A stretch of DNA of 64,000 nt from positions 248,001-312,000 of the forward strand of contig NZ_JAUETR010000001.1 in NCBI RefSeq assembly GCF_032484785.1, read 5' to 3'. Position numbers and translations under genes: made by a program. Of this stretch, positions 1 through 11,058 are shown piece by piece. The stretch is from Bradyrhizobium sp. SZCCHNS1050 (lineage in GTDB: Bacteria > Pseudomonadota > Alphaproteobacteria > Rhizobiales > Xanthobacteraceae). The notes beneath the pieces are model-generated. The model was not told the DNA's origin. It did not search any database and saw only the letters and a program-made list of their open reading frames with translations. Numbering within the stretch: the stretch's first letter is position 1; the number at the start of each line of letters is the position of its first letter.

Positions 1-111
1 ACCGCGGCCCGTCAACACGCGGTCACGTCGGCCGACGATCTTGTGCGGCCGCGGCGCATCGCGCTTGCATGACCTCCGCGCGCAGGCTTCAATGGCGCGG
101 GGGTATTTGGA

Positions 112-591
112 ATGCAGTCATCGCTTTGCTCATTTGGCCGCTTGGCCGGTTTTGTTTTTCTCGTTGCGTCGAGCAGCACGCTGCTGCCGCACGCGGCCCG
201 GGCGGATCGTTGCGACGACGTTGCCAAGGAACTGAAGAACGGCATCGACGGCATCAAGATCGGACAGACCGCGGCGGGCACGGTCTATCTCGCTCATCCC
301 AAGGCGCGCGAGATCACGCTCGGCTGCTCATCGAAGAATGTCAGCAATCAATTGTTCGGAAAATCCGAGCGCAAGCCGACGCCGGCCTTCATCGAGCTGA
401 TGGCGAGCGCAGCGGCGATCGTTTTCACGTTGCCGAAGGACGACATGCAGCGCGGCGTCACACGCTGTTACCGCCGGCTCGGAATCTTCCGCGGCGACGA
501 CGTCGCCAGCCGCTACCGCCGGCTCGACATGCGCTGCGCCCGAACCAAGACCGAGTCCTCGATCACGATCAGCCGCAGCAAGGACCAATAG
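112..591 (+). CDS. Small exported protein of unknown function
   Basis: A 159-residue protein. The first ~31 residues form a signal peptide: a hydrophobic stretch (FVFLVASSSTLL) ending in an AxA-type cleavage site before DRCDDVAKEL. The mature part has cysteines near residues 34, 72, 123 and 140, so disulfide bonds in the periplasm are possible. I recognise no catalytic motif or family. It stands alone with no operon partner. The reading frame has good third-position GC and a sensible signal peptide, so it is probably real, but no function can be assigned. Confidence 0.6.
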   Translation: MQSSLCSFGRLAGFVFLVASSSTLLPHAARADRCDDVAKELKNGIDGIKIGQTAAGTVYLAHPKAREITLGCSSKNVSNQLFGKSERKPTPAFIELMASAAAIVFTLPKDDMQRGVTRCYRRLGIFRGDDVASRYRRLDMRCARTKTESSITISRSKDQ

Positions 592-754
592 GCCGGGGGT
601 GACGCGACAGCCTTGCGGTTTCTGCGCCGGCGGCAGCGACCCGTTCACTATTCGCCGCGCCACCGACAGTTGCAGACAATTCGAACGATCTGCTTGACGA
701 AGTTTTCGTGAGCGATGGCCACGCTTGTCGCAACACCAAGCGAGGAGCTGGACC

Positions 755-979
755 ATGTCCGTTTCGAGCGTTTCGTCGTCATCGCCGCCGCCCTCACCGC
801 CGCCGATCTCGACCGAGACGACCAAGCCGCAGACCCAAGACACGCAGGCGCGCAACCAGACGCAGCAGAGCCAGGCCGTGAATCCCGCCAAGACCGGCGA
901 CGAGGCGGCCGCGGAGAAGCAGGCCTCGCGTCCGCCGCTGCCGCCCGGCCAGGGCACCCGCGTCGACATTCTCGCCTGA
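755..979 (+). CDS. Low-complexity Ser/Pro/Gln-rich small protein
   Basis: A 74-residue protein starting at an ATG preceded by GGAG. The N-terminus is a Ser/Pro run, the middle is Thr/Gln-rich and the C-terminus ends in RVDILA. It has no membrane segment or signal peptide and looks intrinsically disordered. The start was chosen over an in-frame TTG 30 bases upstream because of the ribosome binding site. No family recognised; it may be a Bradyrhizobium-specific orphan. Confidence 0.4.
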   Translation: MSVSSVSSSSPPPSPPPISTETTKPQTQDTQARNQTQQSQAVNPAKTGDEAAAEKQASRPPLPPGQGTRVDILA

Positions 980-1004
980 CGATCCCACACCCTCAGGCCA
1001 ACTT

Positions 1005-1042
1005 CGTATAGCGGCGGCGCCTCAGGCGCCTGCCGCTATACG
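1005..1042. terminator. Long near-perfect hairpin without T-tract
   Basis: Two ~18-base arms (beginning CGTATAGCGGC and ending GCCGCTATACG) form a near-perfect inverted repeat with a very short loop, 26 bases after the preceding gene. There is no U-tract on either strand. It could be a Rho-assisted transcription end or a small palindromic repeat. The rest of 980-1256 shows no gene. Confidence 0.45.
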
Positions 1043-1256
1043 TGTGAGCTGGGCCGTGGCGGCGCGGCGATCCACGTGGTTTCAGCTCACGCGCGGCTCG
1101 TTCGGGCGAGGCGTTACAGGTCTCTCGACACCCACTTCCCGTGCGGCCGCCCCTCCCCCCGTGAAGAACGGGGAGAGGGAGCGCAGCGCCGACGAGGCGC
1201 CGGCGAGGCTCTCAGATGAGCACGCTCACTCCAGCACGACTGCACGCCCTCAGCCC

Positions 1257-1961
1257 TCACGCATCCAGCGCCTTGTAGTGGCGGAAGATGCCGTCTTCAT
1301 TGAAGGGGATGCGGCGGTCGCTGGCCAGATAGGCCGAGATGTTCGGCCTGGCGGCGACGCGGTCGTGCAGCGCGACGAGGCCGGGAATGTTGCGCTCGAA
1401 TGCCGTCATGCGGTGGGGAAACGCGTAGCGCAGTCCGGCGACGATCTGGAACAGCGACAGGTCGACGTAAGTGAGCCGGCGCCCCGTGACATAGGTGCCG
1501 CCGCTGTTCGCCAGGAGCCGTTCGAAATAGCCGAGGAATTTCGGTACCCGCTCGTTCCAGAACTCGGCGGCGCGCTTCCTGGCCGGCGCGCGCTGGTCCT
1601 CGTAGTACAGCGTCGGCCCGAGCGGATGGTGGGTGTCGTGGATCTCGACGACGAAGTCGGAGATCGTCAGTTGCAGCTGATGCAGCCAGGATTGCCCCGC
1701 CTCGGCCTTCGGGGCGAGGCCATGGCGGGGGCCGAGGAACAGCAGGATGTTGGCGGTCTGGCCGATGACGCGGCGGCCCGCTCTCAAGAACGGCGGCGCG
1801 AAGGGCGGCGTGTCGCTGACCGCCTCCATCATCGCCGTCATCGTACCGATGCCGTCCTCGCGCACGACGTCGCGATAGGCGGCGCCCGCCTCCTCCAGCG
1901 CGAGCCGCACATATTCGCCCCTGCCCTGGATCATCGGCCAGTAATACAGCTCATAACGCAT
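1257..1961 (-). CDS. Glutathione S-transferase family protein
   Basis: A 234-residue protein. Residues 1-80 look like the thioredoxin-fold glutathione-binding domain (starting RYELYYWPMIQGRGEYVRLA, the usual layout with an aromatic residue near position 6-8). The rest is the all-helical C-terminal domain, with the segment LTYVDLSLFQIVAGLRYAF matching the conserved D-containing N-capping motif of GST helix alpha-6. It is expected to conjugate glutathione to electrophiles or reduce peroxides in the cytoplasm. It is a single gene; the substrate cannot be inferred. Confidence 0.85.
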   Translation of the reverse strand: MRYELYYWPMIQGRGEYVRLALEEAGAAYRDVVREDGIGTMTAMMEAVSDTPPFAPPFLRAGRRVIGQTANILLFLGPRHGLAPKAEAGQSWLHQLQLTISDFVVEIHDTHHPLGPTLYYEDQRAPARKRAAEFWNERVPKFLGYFERLLANSGGTYVTGRRLTYVDLSLFQIVAGLRYAFPHRMTAFERNIPGLVALHDRVAARPNISAYLASDRRIPFNEDGIFRHYKALDA

Positions 1962-2010
1962 GGGCCCATCCTCGTTGCCTGTTCATCGCGGCACGCCACT
2001 ATAACCACGC

Positions 2011-2045
2011 GCAAAGCAAAAGCGCCGCGGATTGCTCCGCGGCGC
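2011..2045 (-). terminator. Intrinsic terminator of the Tim44-like gene
   Basis: On the minus strand a perfect 9-bp GC stem (GCGCCGCGG / CCGCGGCGC) with a 6-base loop is followed by TTTTGCTTT. It lies 24 bases beyond the stop of the gene at 2069-3049. Confidence 0.8.
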
Positions 2046-2068
2046 CCGATGAGGATCTCAAGTCAGGC

Positions 2069-3049
2069 TCAGCTGACCTGCTGGATTCCCGACAGCTGCC
2101 AATCGGCGCCGGCGTGGCGCAGGAAGGTCCAGATCTCCGTGACCTCCTGCGGCTGGTCGGAGCCGTCGACCACGCGGCCCGAGGCGCGCTCGATGGTCTT
2201 GTCGGCCAAGGTGAAGCGCATCGCGACCGTGGCATAGTCGGCGCCATTCTCGCGCCAGGCTTCGGCGAGGTCACCCTGCAGCAGCTTCACGGCACTGACC
2301 TTGTTGACCACACCGCGGGCCTGGTTCTGCTCGAGATCGCGCTCGAAATACGAGGCCATCTCGGGCGTCGACAGCAGCCGCAGGCGGCCGACATCCTCGT
2401 TCGACCAGGCGGACTGGATCTCGCCGAGCAGCCGCTCGAACGCCTCGTAGTCGGCCGGCAGGATCTGCAGCGGCGGCGTGTTGCTGCCACCGCCGAAGCC
2501 GCCGAAACCACCAAGGCCGCTGAGGCCCGACCGCAAGCTCGGCTGGCCGTCGGTGGGCGTCGGCGCCGGGCCGGCGGCATAGGCCGGCTGGTTGCGGCGC
2601 TGCCACCAGGCCATCCCCATGCGCACCAGGAACACCACCAGCAGGACCTGGAGGATCAGGCCGATGATCGAAGCGAAGCCGCCCAGCCCGGAGAACAACC
2701 CGCCGCCGAACAGCATGCCGAACAGGCCGGCGCCGAGGAAGCCGGCAGCGAGGCCGCCCAGCAGGCCACCGGCGCGACCGCCGAACAGCCCGCCGCGGGA
2801 GGGCGCAGCCGTGTTGAAGCCGCCGGGCTGGCCCGGCTGGGTGATGGTGCGGTTGAACTGCGACGCCGATCCCGGCGCGGTGGCGGTCGGAGGCGGCGCG
2901 GAGAAGGTACGCGTGCCGCGGGAGCCCGAGCTGGAGCCGCCGCCGATCCGGGCGTCGGCCGCCGAGACGGCGAGCACCGTCGGCAGCGCCAGTGAAAGGG
3001 CCACGGCCATCGCCTTGAGGAGGCCGCTTTTGCGCTGCATGAAGCTCAT
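2069..3049 (-). CDS. Tim44-like domain protein (TimA-like)
   Basis: A 326-residue protein. An N-terminal signal peptide or anchor (residues ~10-30, ending ADA) is followed by a Ser/Thr/Pro-rich linker. Then comes a Gly-rich hydrophobic block (GLLGGLAAGFLGAGLFG), a transmembrane helix (IIGLILQVLLVVFLVRMGMA) and a ~140-residue C-terminal Tim44-like domain (DYEAFERLLGEIQSAWSNED, later YATVAMRFTL and EIWTFLRH). The domain is homologous to mitochondrial import protein Tim44; in bacteria the role is membrane-associated and not well defined. The ATG was chosen because it opens the signal sequence. It has its own terminator. Confidence 0.85.
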   Translation of the reverse strand: MSFMQRKSGLLKAMAVALSLALPTVLAVSAADARIGGGSSSGSRGTRTFSAPPPTATAPGSASQFNRTITQPGQPGGFNTAAPSRGGLFGGRAGGLLGGLAAGFLGAGLFGMLFGGGLFSGLGGFASIIGLILQVLLVVFLVRMGMAWWQRRNQPAYAAGPAPTPTDGQPSLRSGLSGLGGFGGFGGGSNTPPLQILPADYEAFERLLGEIQSAWSNEDVGRLRLLSTPEMASYFERDLEQNQARGVVNKVSAVKLLQGDLAEAWRENGADYATVAMRFTLADKTIERASGRVVDGSDQPQEVTEIWTFLRHAGADWQLSGIQQVS

Positions 3050-3207
3050 CTGTGTTTCCCATAACTCCCCGGAATGGGGATGCCTGTAAGATGGGCACAA
3101 CCCGCGAAAAGGGAAGGCGGCACGAGGCCGCGCGGCTGCGGCGCGGGGTCGCGGGATGAACGCGCCCGGCCGGCTTGCCAAGGAATTTGCCAAGGAACTC
3201 CGGTAAC

Positions 3208-5775
<2,568 letters not shown>

Positions 5776-5930
5776 GGCTCGGGGACGCGACCTGTCGGCT
5801 GGGAGCCCCAGCCCGTTCGCGCGGCTCCCCCTTCCACCTGCCTGAATCGACGGGTCAAGCGCAAGCCCGTCAAGCCGATATTCCATGATTTATCCGTATT
5901 TTGCGGTCCGTCCATGGACCGAATCGGTTG

Positions 5931-7010
5931 TCATCGCGGGCGCCCCGAGAGGTTGCGCCGCAGCCCCATCACGTAGCCGATGATCTCAGCGACGGCATGA
6001 TAATGTTCCACCGGGATCTCCTCGTCGATCTCGACGGTGGCATAGAGCGCGCGCGCCAGCGGCACGTTCTCGACGATCGGGATGTCGTGCGCCTTGGCCA
6101 CCTCCCGGATCTTGAAGGCGATGTTGTCGACGCCCTTGGCGACGCAGACCGGCGCCGACATGCCGCGCTCGTAGGACAGCGCGACCGAGTAGTGGGTCGG
6201 GTTGGTGATGATCACGGAGGCCTTGGGAACCGCGGCCATCATGCGCTTCTTCATGCGCTGCTGGCGGATCTGCCGGATGCGTCCCTTGACGTGCGGGTCG
6301 CCTTCCGACTGCTTGAACTCCTCCTTCATCTCCTGCACCGACATCTTCTGGCGCTCGTACCATTGCCGATACTGGAACAGGTAGTCGCCGATCGCGACCA
6401 GGGCGAGCAGCGCGACCACCGAGCCCATCAGATGCGTCGTCAGCGAGATCGTGACGCCGAGCAGCTCGCTGACGTCCATATGCAGCAGCGATTCGAGGCG
6501 CAGCCGCTCCGGCCACAGGATCATGACCATGACCGTGCCAAGCAGCACGAGCTTGAAGAGGCCCTTGGCGAAATTGGCCGCGGCCTGCTTGCCGAACAGG
6601 CGCTTGGCGCCGGCCAGGGGCGAGATCTTGCTCAGGCTCGGCTTCATCGGCTCGCCCGACCAGACCAGGCGATGCTGCATCATGTTGCCGGCGATCGCCG
6701 CCAGCATCACCATCAGAATCGGCACGCCGATCGCCGCGATCACGGCGAACGACAGGCTGCGCGCCAGCGCCAGCAGGCCGGCGCCGTCGGCGTGGATCAT
6801 CCAGGAATTGGCGATCAGGTTGCGCATCGGCACCAGCACCGCGGTGCCGATCGAGCCCGAGAAGGTCGACATCACCAAGGTCGCGGAGGCGATCACGAAC
6901 CAGGTGTTGAGCTCCTGGCTCTTGACGACGTCGCCGCGTTCGAGCGCCTGGTCCAGCCGTTTTTGCGTCGGGTCTTCTGTTTTGTCTTCGGAATCGGCCT
7001 CATCGGACAT
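5931..7010 (-). CDS. flhB: Flagellar type III export switch protein FlhB
   Basis: A 359-residue inner-membrane export-gate component that switches secretion from rod/hook to filament substrates. The N-terminal export signature (SEDKTEDPTQKRLDQALERG) is followed by four membrane helices and a cytoplasmic domain. The autocleavage motif NPTH lies at residues 270-273, close to the canonical place, so self-cleavage should work. The short C-terminus and length are normal. It follows fliR by 12 bases, the last flagellar gene of the run flgB-flgC-fliE-fliQ-fliR-flhB. Confidence 0.97.
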   Translation of the reverse strand: MSDEADSEDKTEDPTQKRLDQALERGDVVKSQELNTWFVIASATLVMSTFSGSIGTAVLVPMRNLIANSWMIHADGAGLLALARSLSFAVIAAIGVPILMVMLAAIAGNMMQHRLVWSGEPMKPSLSKISPLAGAKRLFGKQAAANFAKGLFKLVLLGTVMVMILWPERLRLESLLHMDVSELLGVTISLTTHLMGSVVALLALVAIGDYLFQYRQWYERQKMSVQEMKEEFKQSEGDPHVKGRIRQIRQQRMKKRMMAAVPKASVIITNPTHYSVALSYERGMSAPVCVAKGVDNIAFKIREVAKAHDIPIVENVPLARALYATVEIDEEIPVEHYHAVAEIIGYVMGLRRNLSGRPR

Positions 7011-7022
7011 CGATCGGCCCCC

Positions 7023-7790
7023 TCACCGCGGCATCATCTCGTGCATGACGCCTTCGAAATAGCCGAGAAACGTTCCCATCATCGCGGTCAGGACCAGCGC
7101 GAAGATCAGGAAGCCGATCAGGATCGAGAGCGGCGCGCCGACGAAATAGACCTGCATCTGCGGCATCAGCCGCGCCAAGACGCCGAGCCCGATGTTGAAG
7201 ACCAAGCCGAACACCAGGAACGGCGCCGATAATTGCAGACCGATCTTGAACGCCGCGGCAAACGCCTTGGTCGCCAGCGAGGCGACGTCGCCGCTCGGGA
7301 TCAATTCGCCCGGCGCGAAGATCTTGTAGCTGTCGCTGAGTGCGGCGATCACCAGGTGATGGCTGTCGGTCGAGAACAGCAGGGTCACGCCGAGCATGGT
7401 GAGGAAGTTGCCGATCAGGACGCCCTGCTGTCCCTGCGTCGGATCCACCGCGGTGACGAAGCCGAGTCCCATCTGCTGCGCGATCACGGAGCCCGCGACC
7501 TGCAGCGCCGACAGCGTCACCCGCGCTGTCGCGCCGAGCACGATGCCGATCACAATCTCGTGCACCATCATCACCAAGAGCGGCGACAACGCCTGCAGGT
7601 CGACCTGATAGGCCTGACGGTGCAGCGGCAGCACGATCATCGTGAGCAGCAGCGCGGTCGCGAGCTTGATGCGGACGGGGATGTTGACCTCGCCGAGGCC
7701 CGGCAACAGCATCACCATGGCGCCGACGCGCGCGAAGGCCAGCATGAACACGGCGGCCAGCGCCGGAAGGAACGATATATCGATGCGCAT
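7023..7790 (-). CDS. fliR: Flagellar export apparatus protein FliR
   Basis: A 255-residue polytopic membrane protein of the type III export gate, forming the FliP5Q4R1 core. Hydrophobic helices run throughout (FLPALAAVFMLAFARVGAMV at the start, LSILIGFLIFALVLTAMMGT near the end). The length is typical. It is followed after 12 bases by flhB and preceded by an unusually long 218-base gap to fliQ. Confidence 0.96.
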   Translation of the reverse strand: MRIDISFLPALAAVFMLAFARVGAMVMLLPGLGEVNIPVRIKLATALLLTMIVLPLHRQAYQVDLQALSPLLVMMVHEIVIGIVLGATARVTLSALQVAGSVIAQQMGLGFVTAVDPTQGQQGVLIGNFLTMLGVTLLFSTDSHHLVIAALSDSYKIFAPGELIPSGDVASLATKAFAAAFKIGLQLSAPFLVFGLVFNIGLGVLARLMPQMQVYFVGAPLSILIGFLIFALVLTAMMGTFLGYFEGVMHEMMPR

Positions 7791-8008
7791 CGTCCGCCGT
7801 CACGGCCCTTTCGACCGCATGCTGGTGCGGCACGACGGTCTTTGAAGAGACAGCCTCTGAAAAGACAGCCTCCGACGAGGCAACCAGCGAAGAGCTTGCC
7901 CGAAAGGCTGCCCGCGCGCGCCCGAAAGCAGCAGCGCCCCCCGCACTGCTCCTTACGACCGCTCGCAGCGCCCTCACGCAGGCCTGCCCTGCCGCCCCGG
8001 ACATTGCC
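7791..8008. other. Unusual non-coding gap inside the flagellar export operon
   Basis: 218 bases separate fliQ from fliR, in a run whose other gaps are 12-30 bases except fliE-fliQ (126). On the minus strand it holds two imperfect direct copies of GAGGCTGTCTYTTCA (about 7846-7878). No convincing gene or promoter was seen; the minus-strand frames are Ala/Ser-rich and low in complexity. Confidence 0.4.
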
Positions 8009-8272
8009 TCATCCGCCGATGATTCGCGACGAGATCCGCATCATGTGCGAATGCAGCGCGTCCGCCATGAACGGCAGCGCCAGCAGCAGCGTCACGAAGA
8101 TCGCGATGATCTTCGGCACGAACACCAGCGTCTGCTCCTGGATCTGCGTCAGCGCCTGGAACAGCGAGACGACCACGCCAACCACGAGGCCGACCACCAT
8201 CAGCGGCGACGACACCAGCACGATGGTCCAGATCGCATCGCGCGCCACATCGAGCGTTTCAGCTCCCGTCAT
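8009..8272 (-). CDS. fliQ: Flagellar export apparatus protein FliQ
   Basis: An 87-residue protein with two membrane helices (IWTIVLVSSPLMVVGLVVGV and ITFVPK-type region VFVPKIIAIFVTLLLALPFM), the standard FliQ architecture and length. It is part of the FliPQR export gate. The start is the ATG giving MTGAETLDVARDA, which fits the family; the frame is open 38 codons upstream but those residues are not FliQ-like. Confidence 0.95.
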   Translation of the reverse strand: MTGAETLDVARDAIWTIVLVSSPLMVVGLVVGVVVSLFQALTQIQEQTLVFVPKIIAIFVTLLLALPFMADALHSHMMRISSRIIGG

Positions 8273-8398
8273 GTCCTGTCGTTCCTCACTGTCGATCGGC
8301 TCCGGTCCGGCACCCGCCTCATCGCGCGCGGTCGCGGCAGACGGCAAATCCCCTGGGCGCATCAGGCACGTGGCGGCCTGAAGCATTACGAGCTGCGC

Positions 8399-8755
8399 CT
8401 AGATCGTCATCTTCATCACGTCTTCATAGGCCTGGATCACGCGGTCGCGCACCGACACCAGCGTCGACACCGCGACGTCGGTTTCGGCGACCGCCGTGAC
8501 GACATCCATGACGTTTGCCTTGCCCGCGGCCATCGCGACTGCCTGACTGTCGGACTTGCGCCCGGCCTCCATCACGCTGCCGATCGCGTCCTTCAGCACC
8601 GCGCTGAATGACGGACCACCCTTGTCGGCGCCGTTGCCGCTACCGAGCACGTCGCGCACGCGCCCAAGGCTGCCGAAGGCACCGCTCGAGCCGCCGGTGT
8701 CGAGCACGCGCGCGGAATTCGCGTAGGCATTCGCTGCGGAGATTGGGGAGGCCAT
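8399..8755 (-). CDS. fliE: Flagellar hook-basal body complex protein FliE
   Basis: A 118-residue protein with the FliE C-terminal half (FSAVLKDAIGSVMEAGRKSD, then VMDVVTAVAETDVAVSTLVSVRDRVIQAYEDVMKMTI). It joins the MS ring to the proximal rod and is the first rod-type substrate of the export gate. The N-terminal half is Gly/Ser-rich. It lies 16 bases after flgC. Confidence 0.95.
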   Translation of the reverse strand: MASPISAANAYANSARVLDTGGSSGAFGSLGRVRDVLGSGNGADKGGPSFSAVLKDAIGSVMEAGRKSDSQAVAMAAGKANVMDVVTAVAETDVAVSTLVSVRDRVIQAYEDVMKMTI

Positions 8756-8771
8756 GACTTTCGTTCCTGTC

Positions 8772-9197
8772 CTAGGTCTTCAGAATGTCGAGCGTGCGCT
8801 GGATCATGCGGCGCGTGGCGCCGATGATGTTCAAATTCGCCTCGTAGGACCGCTGCGCATCACGCATGTCGGTCATCTCGATGAGCGGATTGACGTTGGG
8901 GTACTTGACATTGCCGGACGCGTCCGCGGCCGGGTTACTGGGGTCGTATTTGACGCGGAACGACGATTGATCGGGCACCACCTTGCCGAGTGCCACCACC
9001 TTGGCGTCGAGCGCACGATCGAGTGCCGAGGTGAATGTCGGGACCTTGCGGCGATACGGATCGCCGCCCGCCTTGGCAGCGGTCGAATCGGCATTGGCGA
9101 TGTTCTCGGAAATGACGCGCATACGTCCCGCCTGCGCACGCAGGCCGGAGGTCGCGATGCTCATCGAGCGGAGGAAATCGCTGGAGTCGTTTGCCAT
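8772..9197 (-). CDS. flgC: Flagellar basal-body rod protein FlgC
   Basis: A 141-residue proximal rod protein. It has the N-terminal rod signature (SMSIATSGLRAQAGRMRVISENIANADST) and the C-terminal helix (EMTDMRDAQRSYEANLNIIGATRRMIQRTLDIL). It is secreted through the flagellar export gate without a signal peptide. It is located between flgB (29 bases) and fliE (16 bases), the usual alphaproteobacterial order. Confidence 0.97.
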   Translation of the reverse strand: MANDSSDFLRSMSIATSGLRAQAGRMRVISENIANADSTAAKAGGDPYRRKVPTFTSALDRALDAKVVALGKVVPDQSSFRVKYDPSNPAADASGNVKYPNVNPLIEMTDMRDAQRSYEANLNIIGATRRMIQRTLDILKT

Positions 9198-9226
9198 GCT
9201 TGTCGGTCTCTGTCCTTAACCCGAGC

Positions 9227-9634
9227 TCAGCCCTTGCCGATCGCCGTCTTCAACAGATGCAGGCTCTTGCCGTACAACGAGGTCGCCGCGGCGTAGTCCA
9301 TCTGGTTGGCGGAGACCTTCAGCATCTCCTCTTCGAGGCTCACCGCGTTGCCGGCGGGCCTCGTCTGAAATCCGACCTTGCGGTTCTGGTCGAAGCTCGC
9401 GCTCTCGCCCGACGACGGGGCGATGTGCGCGGTGCTGGTCCGGGTCAGCGACAGCGGCGCAAAGCCGCCGACCGCTTGGCCGGTTGAATCGAACTTCGGC
9501 TCAACCAGATCCTTCGGCTTGAAGTTTGGCGTATCCGAATTGGACACGTTCTCGGACAGCACGCGCTGGCGCTCCTGGTGCCATTGCATCTTGGTCCGCA
9601 ACGCCGACAACACGGGGAGATCGTTGATGGACAT
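9227..9634 (-). CDS. flgB: Flagellar basal-body rod protein FlgB
   Basis: A 135-residue proximal rod protein, first gene of the minus-strand run flgB-flgC-fliE-fliQ-fliR-flhB. The N-terminal helix contains RVLSENVSNSDTPNFKPKD, the rod-family motif; the C-terminus shows VSLEEEMLKVSANQMDYAAA. The ATG giving MSINDLPVL is preferred over an upstream in-frame start because the intervening residues are unlike FlgB. A perfect CtrA-type box sits 65 bases upstream. Confidence 0.95.
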   Translation of the reverse strand: MSINDLPVLSALRTKMQWHQERQRVLSENVSNSDTPNFKPKDLVEPKFDSTGQAVGGFAPLSLTRTSTAHIAPSSGESASFDQNRKVGFQTRPAGNAVSLEEEMLKVSANQMDYAAATSLYGKSLHLLKTAIGKG

Positions 9635-9698
9635 GGCGCTGCTCGGTTGTGTCCGACTACCGGACGGTTTGGGTAGGTAGAAATTGCCGTGCATATGG

Positions 9699-9713
9699 TT
9701 AACAGGGAGTTAA
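9699..9713 (-). promoter_or_regulatory. CtrA-type box upstream of flgB
   Basis: A perfect TTAA-N7-TTAA, preceded on the plus strand by ATGG so that the minus strand reads TTAACCAT at its far end. It lies in the 356-base divergent region between flgB and fliO. The match is to the known alphaproteobacterial CtrA consensus; use by CtrA is inferred. Apart from this, 9635-9990 holds no gene. Confidence 0.7.
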
Positions 9714-9990
9714 GAAAGGGTGCGATGCCCACCGGGACTATCCCGGTGTCTTGACGAATTCTTAGGAAAGTGCCGGGGTCCCAGCCGACCGATGCATCAT
9801 TCCGGGACGGCGCGGCTCGCCAAGAAGTCGTTTTGGCCCGGCCGATTCATGGGTTATTAAGAGGCGGAGCGGCAGTTCCTGCCGTCATGCGTTAACAGGT
9901 TGGTTCCGGTTCTGAAGCTCCGTTCGCTGCCGGCGATGCGTTGGACAGACGAAAGACTTCGAAAGGACGCGGTATTTGCCGGGGACAGAG

Positions 9991-11058
9991 ATGCAGGCAC
10001 TGACGTTCTTTTTTGCATTCGTGGCGGTGCTGGCGCTGATCGGCCTCGCCGCTTGGCTGGTCCGTCGATTCGCGGGCAATCGTCTCGGCACGAACCCGAA
10101 TCGCGGCCGCATGCCCCGGCTTGCCGTGATCGATGCCGCCGCCGTCGATGGCCGCCGCCGTCTCGTGCTCGTGCGCCGCGATAACATAGAGCATCTTCTG
10201 ATGATCGGCGGGCCGACCGACATCGTGGTCGAATCCAATATCGTGCGGGCCATGCCGGCGCGCGAGCAATTGCCACAGCGGCCGGGCATCAGTGCCGAGC
10301 CGCCGGCGGCGCGCATCGCGCCGCTGCCGGATGCGCCATCCTGGGCCGACAACGAGCCGAAGACCGAGGCCGCCGAGCATGCCGAGTTGCAGATGCCGGA
10401 GTCGCCGCAGCGCCCGATGCGGCCGTCGTTCATCGATGAGGTTCGCCGCACGGCGCCGACTGCCGCAGAGCGGCGTGAGCCAGCACCGGCATTTCCGCCG
10501 GAACCACCGCTCCCTCCGCGCCGTCCCGATCCCCGCCAGGACCTCCGGGCGGACGTCCGTGGAGAACCGCGCGGCGGAGACGAAGCCCGCCTGGAGCCGC
10601 GCCCCGAGCGGGTGGCCCGCGGTGAACCAGTGATGCCGCGCCCGTTGCGCCCCGCCGAGCCGCAGCGTCAGGCCGAGGCGCAGCGCCCTTCCGAGGGGCC
10701 CCGGCTGCCGCCGGTGCGGAGCGCTGAGCGCGCAGCCGAGCGCGTCGAGCGCGCGGCGGCGCCGCCGCTGCCGCCGGTGGCCCAGATGCCGCCGCCCCCG
10801 CCCCCGGCTGCCCCGCCGCCCGCAGCGGCCGATTCGAGCGCCGAAGCCAATCTGGCCGAGATGGCGCAACGGCTCGAGGCCGCGCTGCGGCGTCCATCAG
10901 CCGATCCGTCGGCTGCTCCGGCCTCGGGTCCCCCGGCGCTCCGGGCGGCCGCGCGCAGCGAGCCGCCTGCGGCGCAGGCCGCGCCGGTCAAGACCAGCTT
11001 CGAGAATCTGGAGGACGAGATGGCTTCGCTGCTCGGACGTCCGAAGTCGTCTCAGTGA
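9991..11058 (+). CDS. fliO: FliO-like flagellar export assembly protein with long Pro-rich tail
   Basis: A 355-residue protein. Residues ~1-22 form one membrane helix (ALTFFFAFVAVLALIGLAAW). They are followed by a compact FliO domain (~25-85) with LAVIDAAAVDGRRRLVLVRRDNIEHLLMIGG written as two typical stretches. From ~90 to the end it is extremely Pro/Ala/Arg/Glu-rich and probably disordered, much longer than the usual ~120-residue FliO. FliO assists assembly of the FliP ring. The ATG with GGGGACAGAG upstream was chosen over a TTG 15 bases earlier. Its stop overlaps the fliP start. Confidence 0.85.
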   Translation: MQALTFFFAFVAVLALIGLAAWLVRRFAGNRLGTNPNRGRMPRLAVIDAAAVDGRRRLVLVRRDNIEHLLMIGGPTDIVVESNIVRAMPAREQLPQRPGISAEPPAARIAPLPDAPSWADNEPKTEAAEHAELQMPESPQRPMRPSFIDEVRRTAPTAAERREPAPAFPPEPPLPPRRPDPRQDLRADVRGEPRGGDEARLEPRPERVARGEPVMPRPLRPAEPQRQAEAQRPSEGPRLPPVRSAERAAERVERAAAPPLPPVAQMPPPPPPAAPPPAAADSSAEANLAEMAQRLEAALRRPSADPSAAPASGPPALRAAARSEPPAAQAAPVKTSFENLEDEMASLLGRPKSSQ

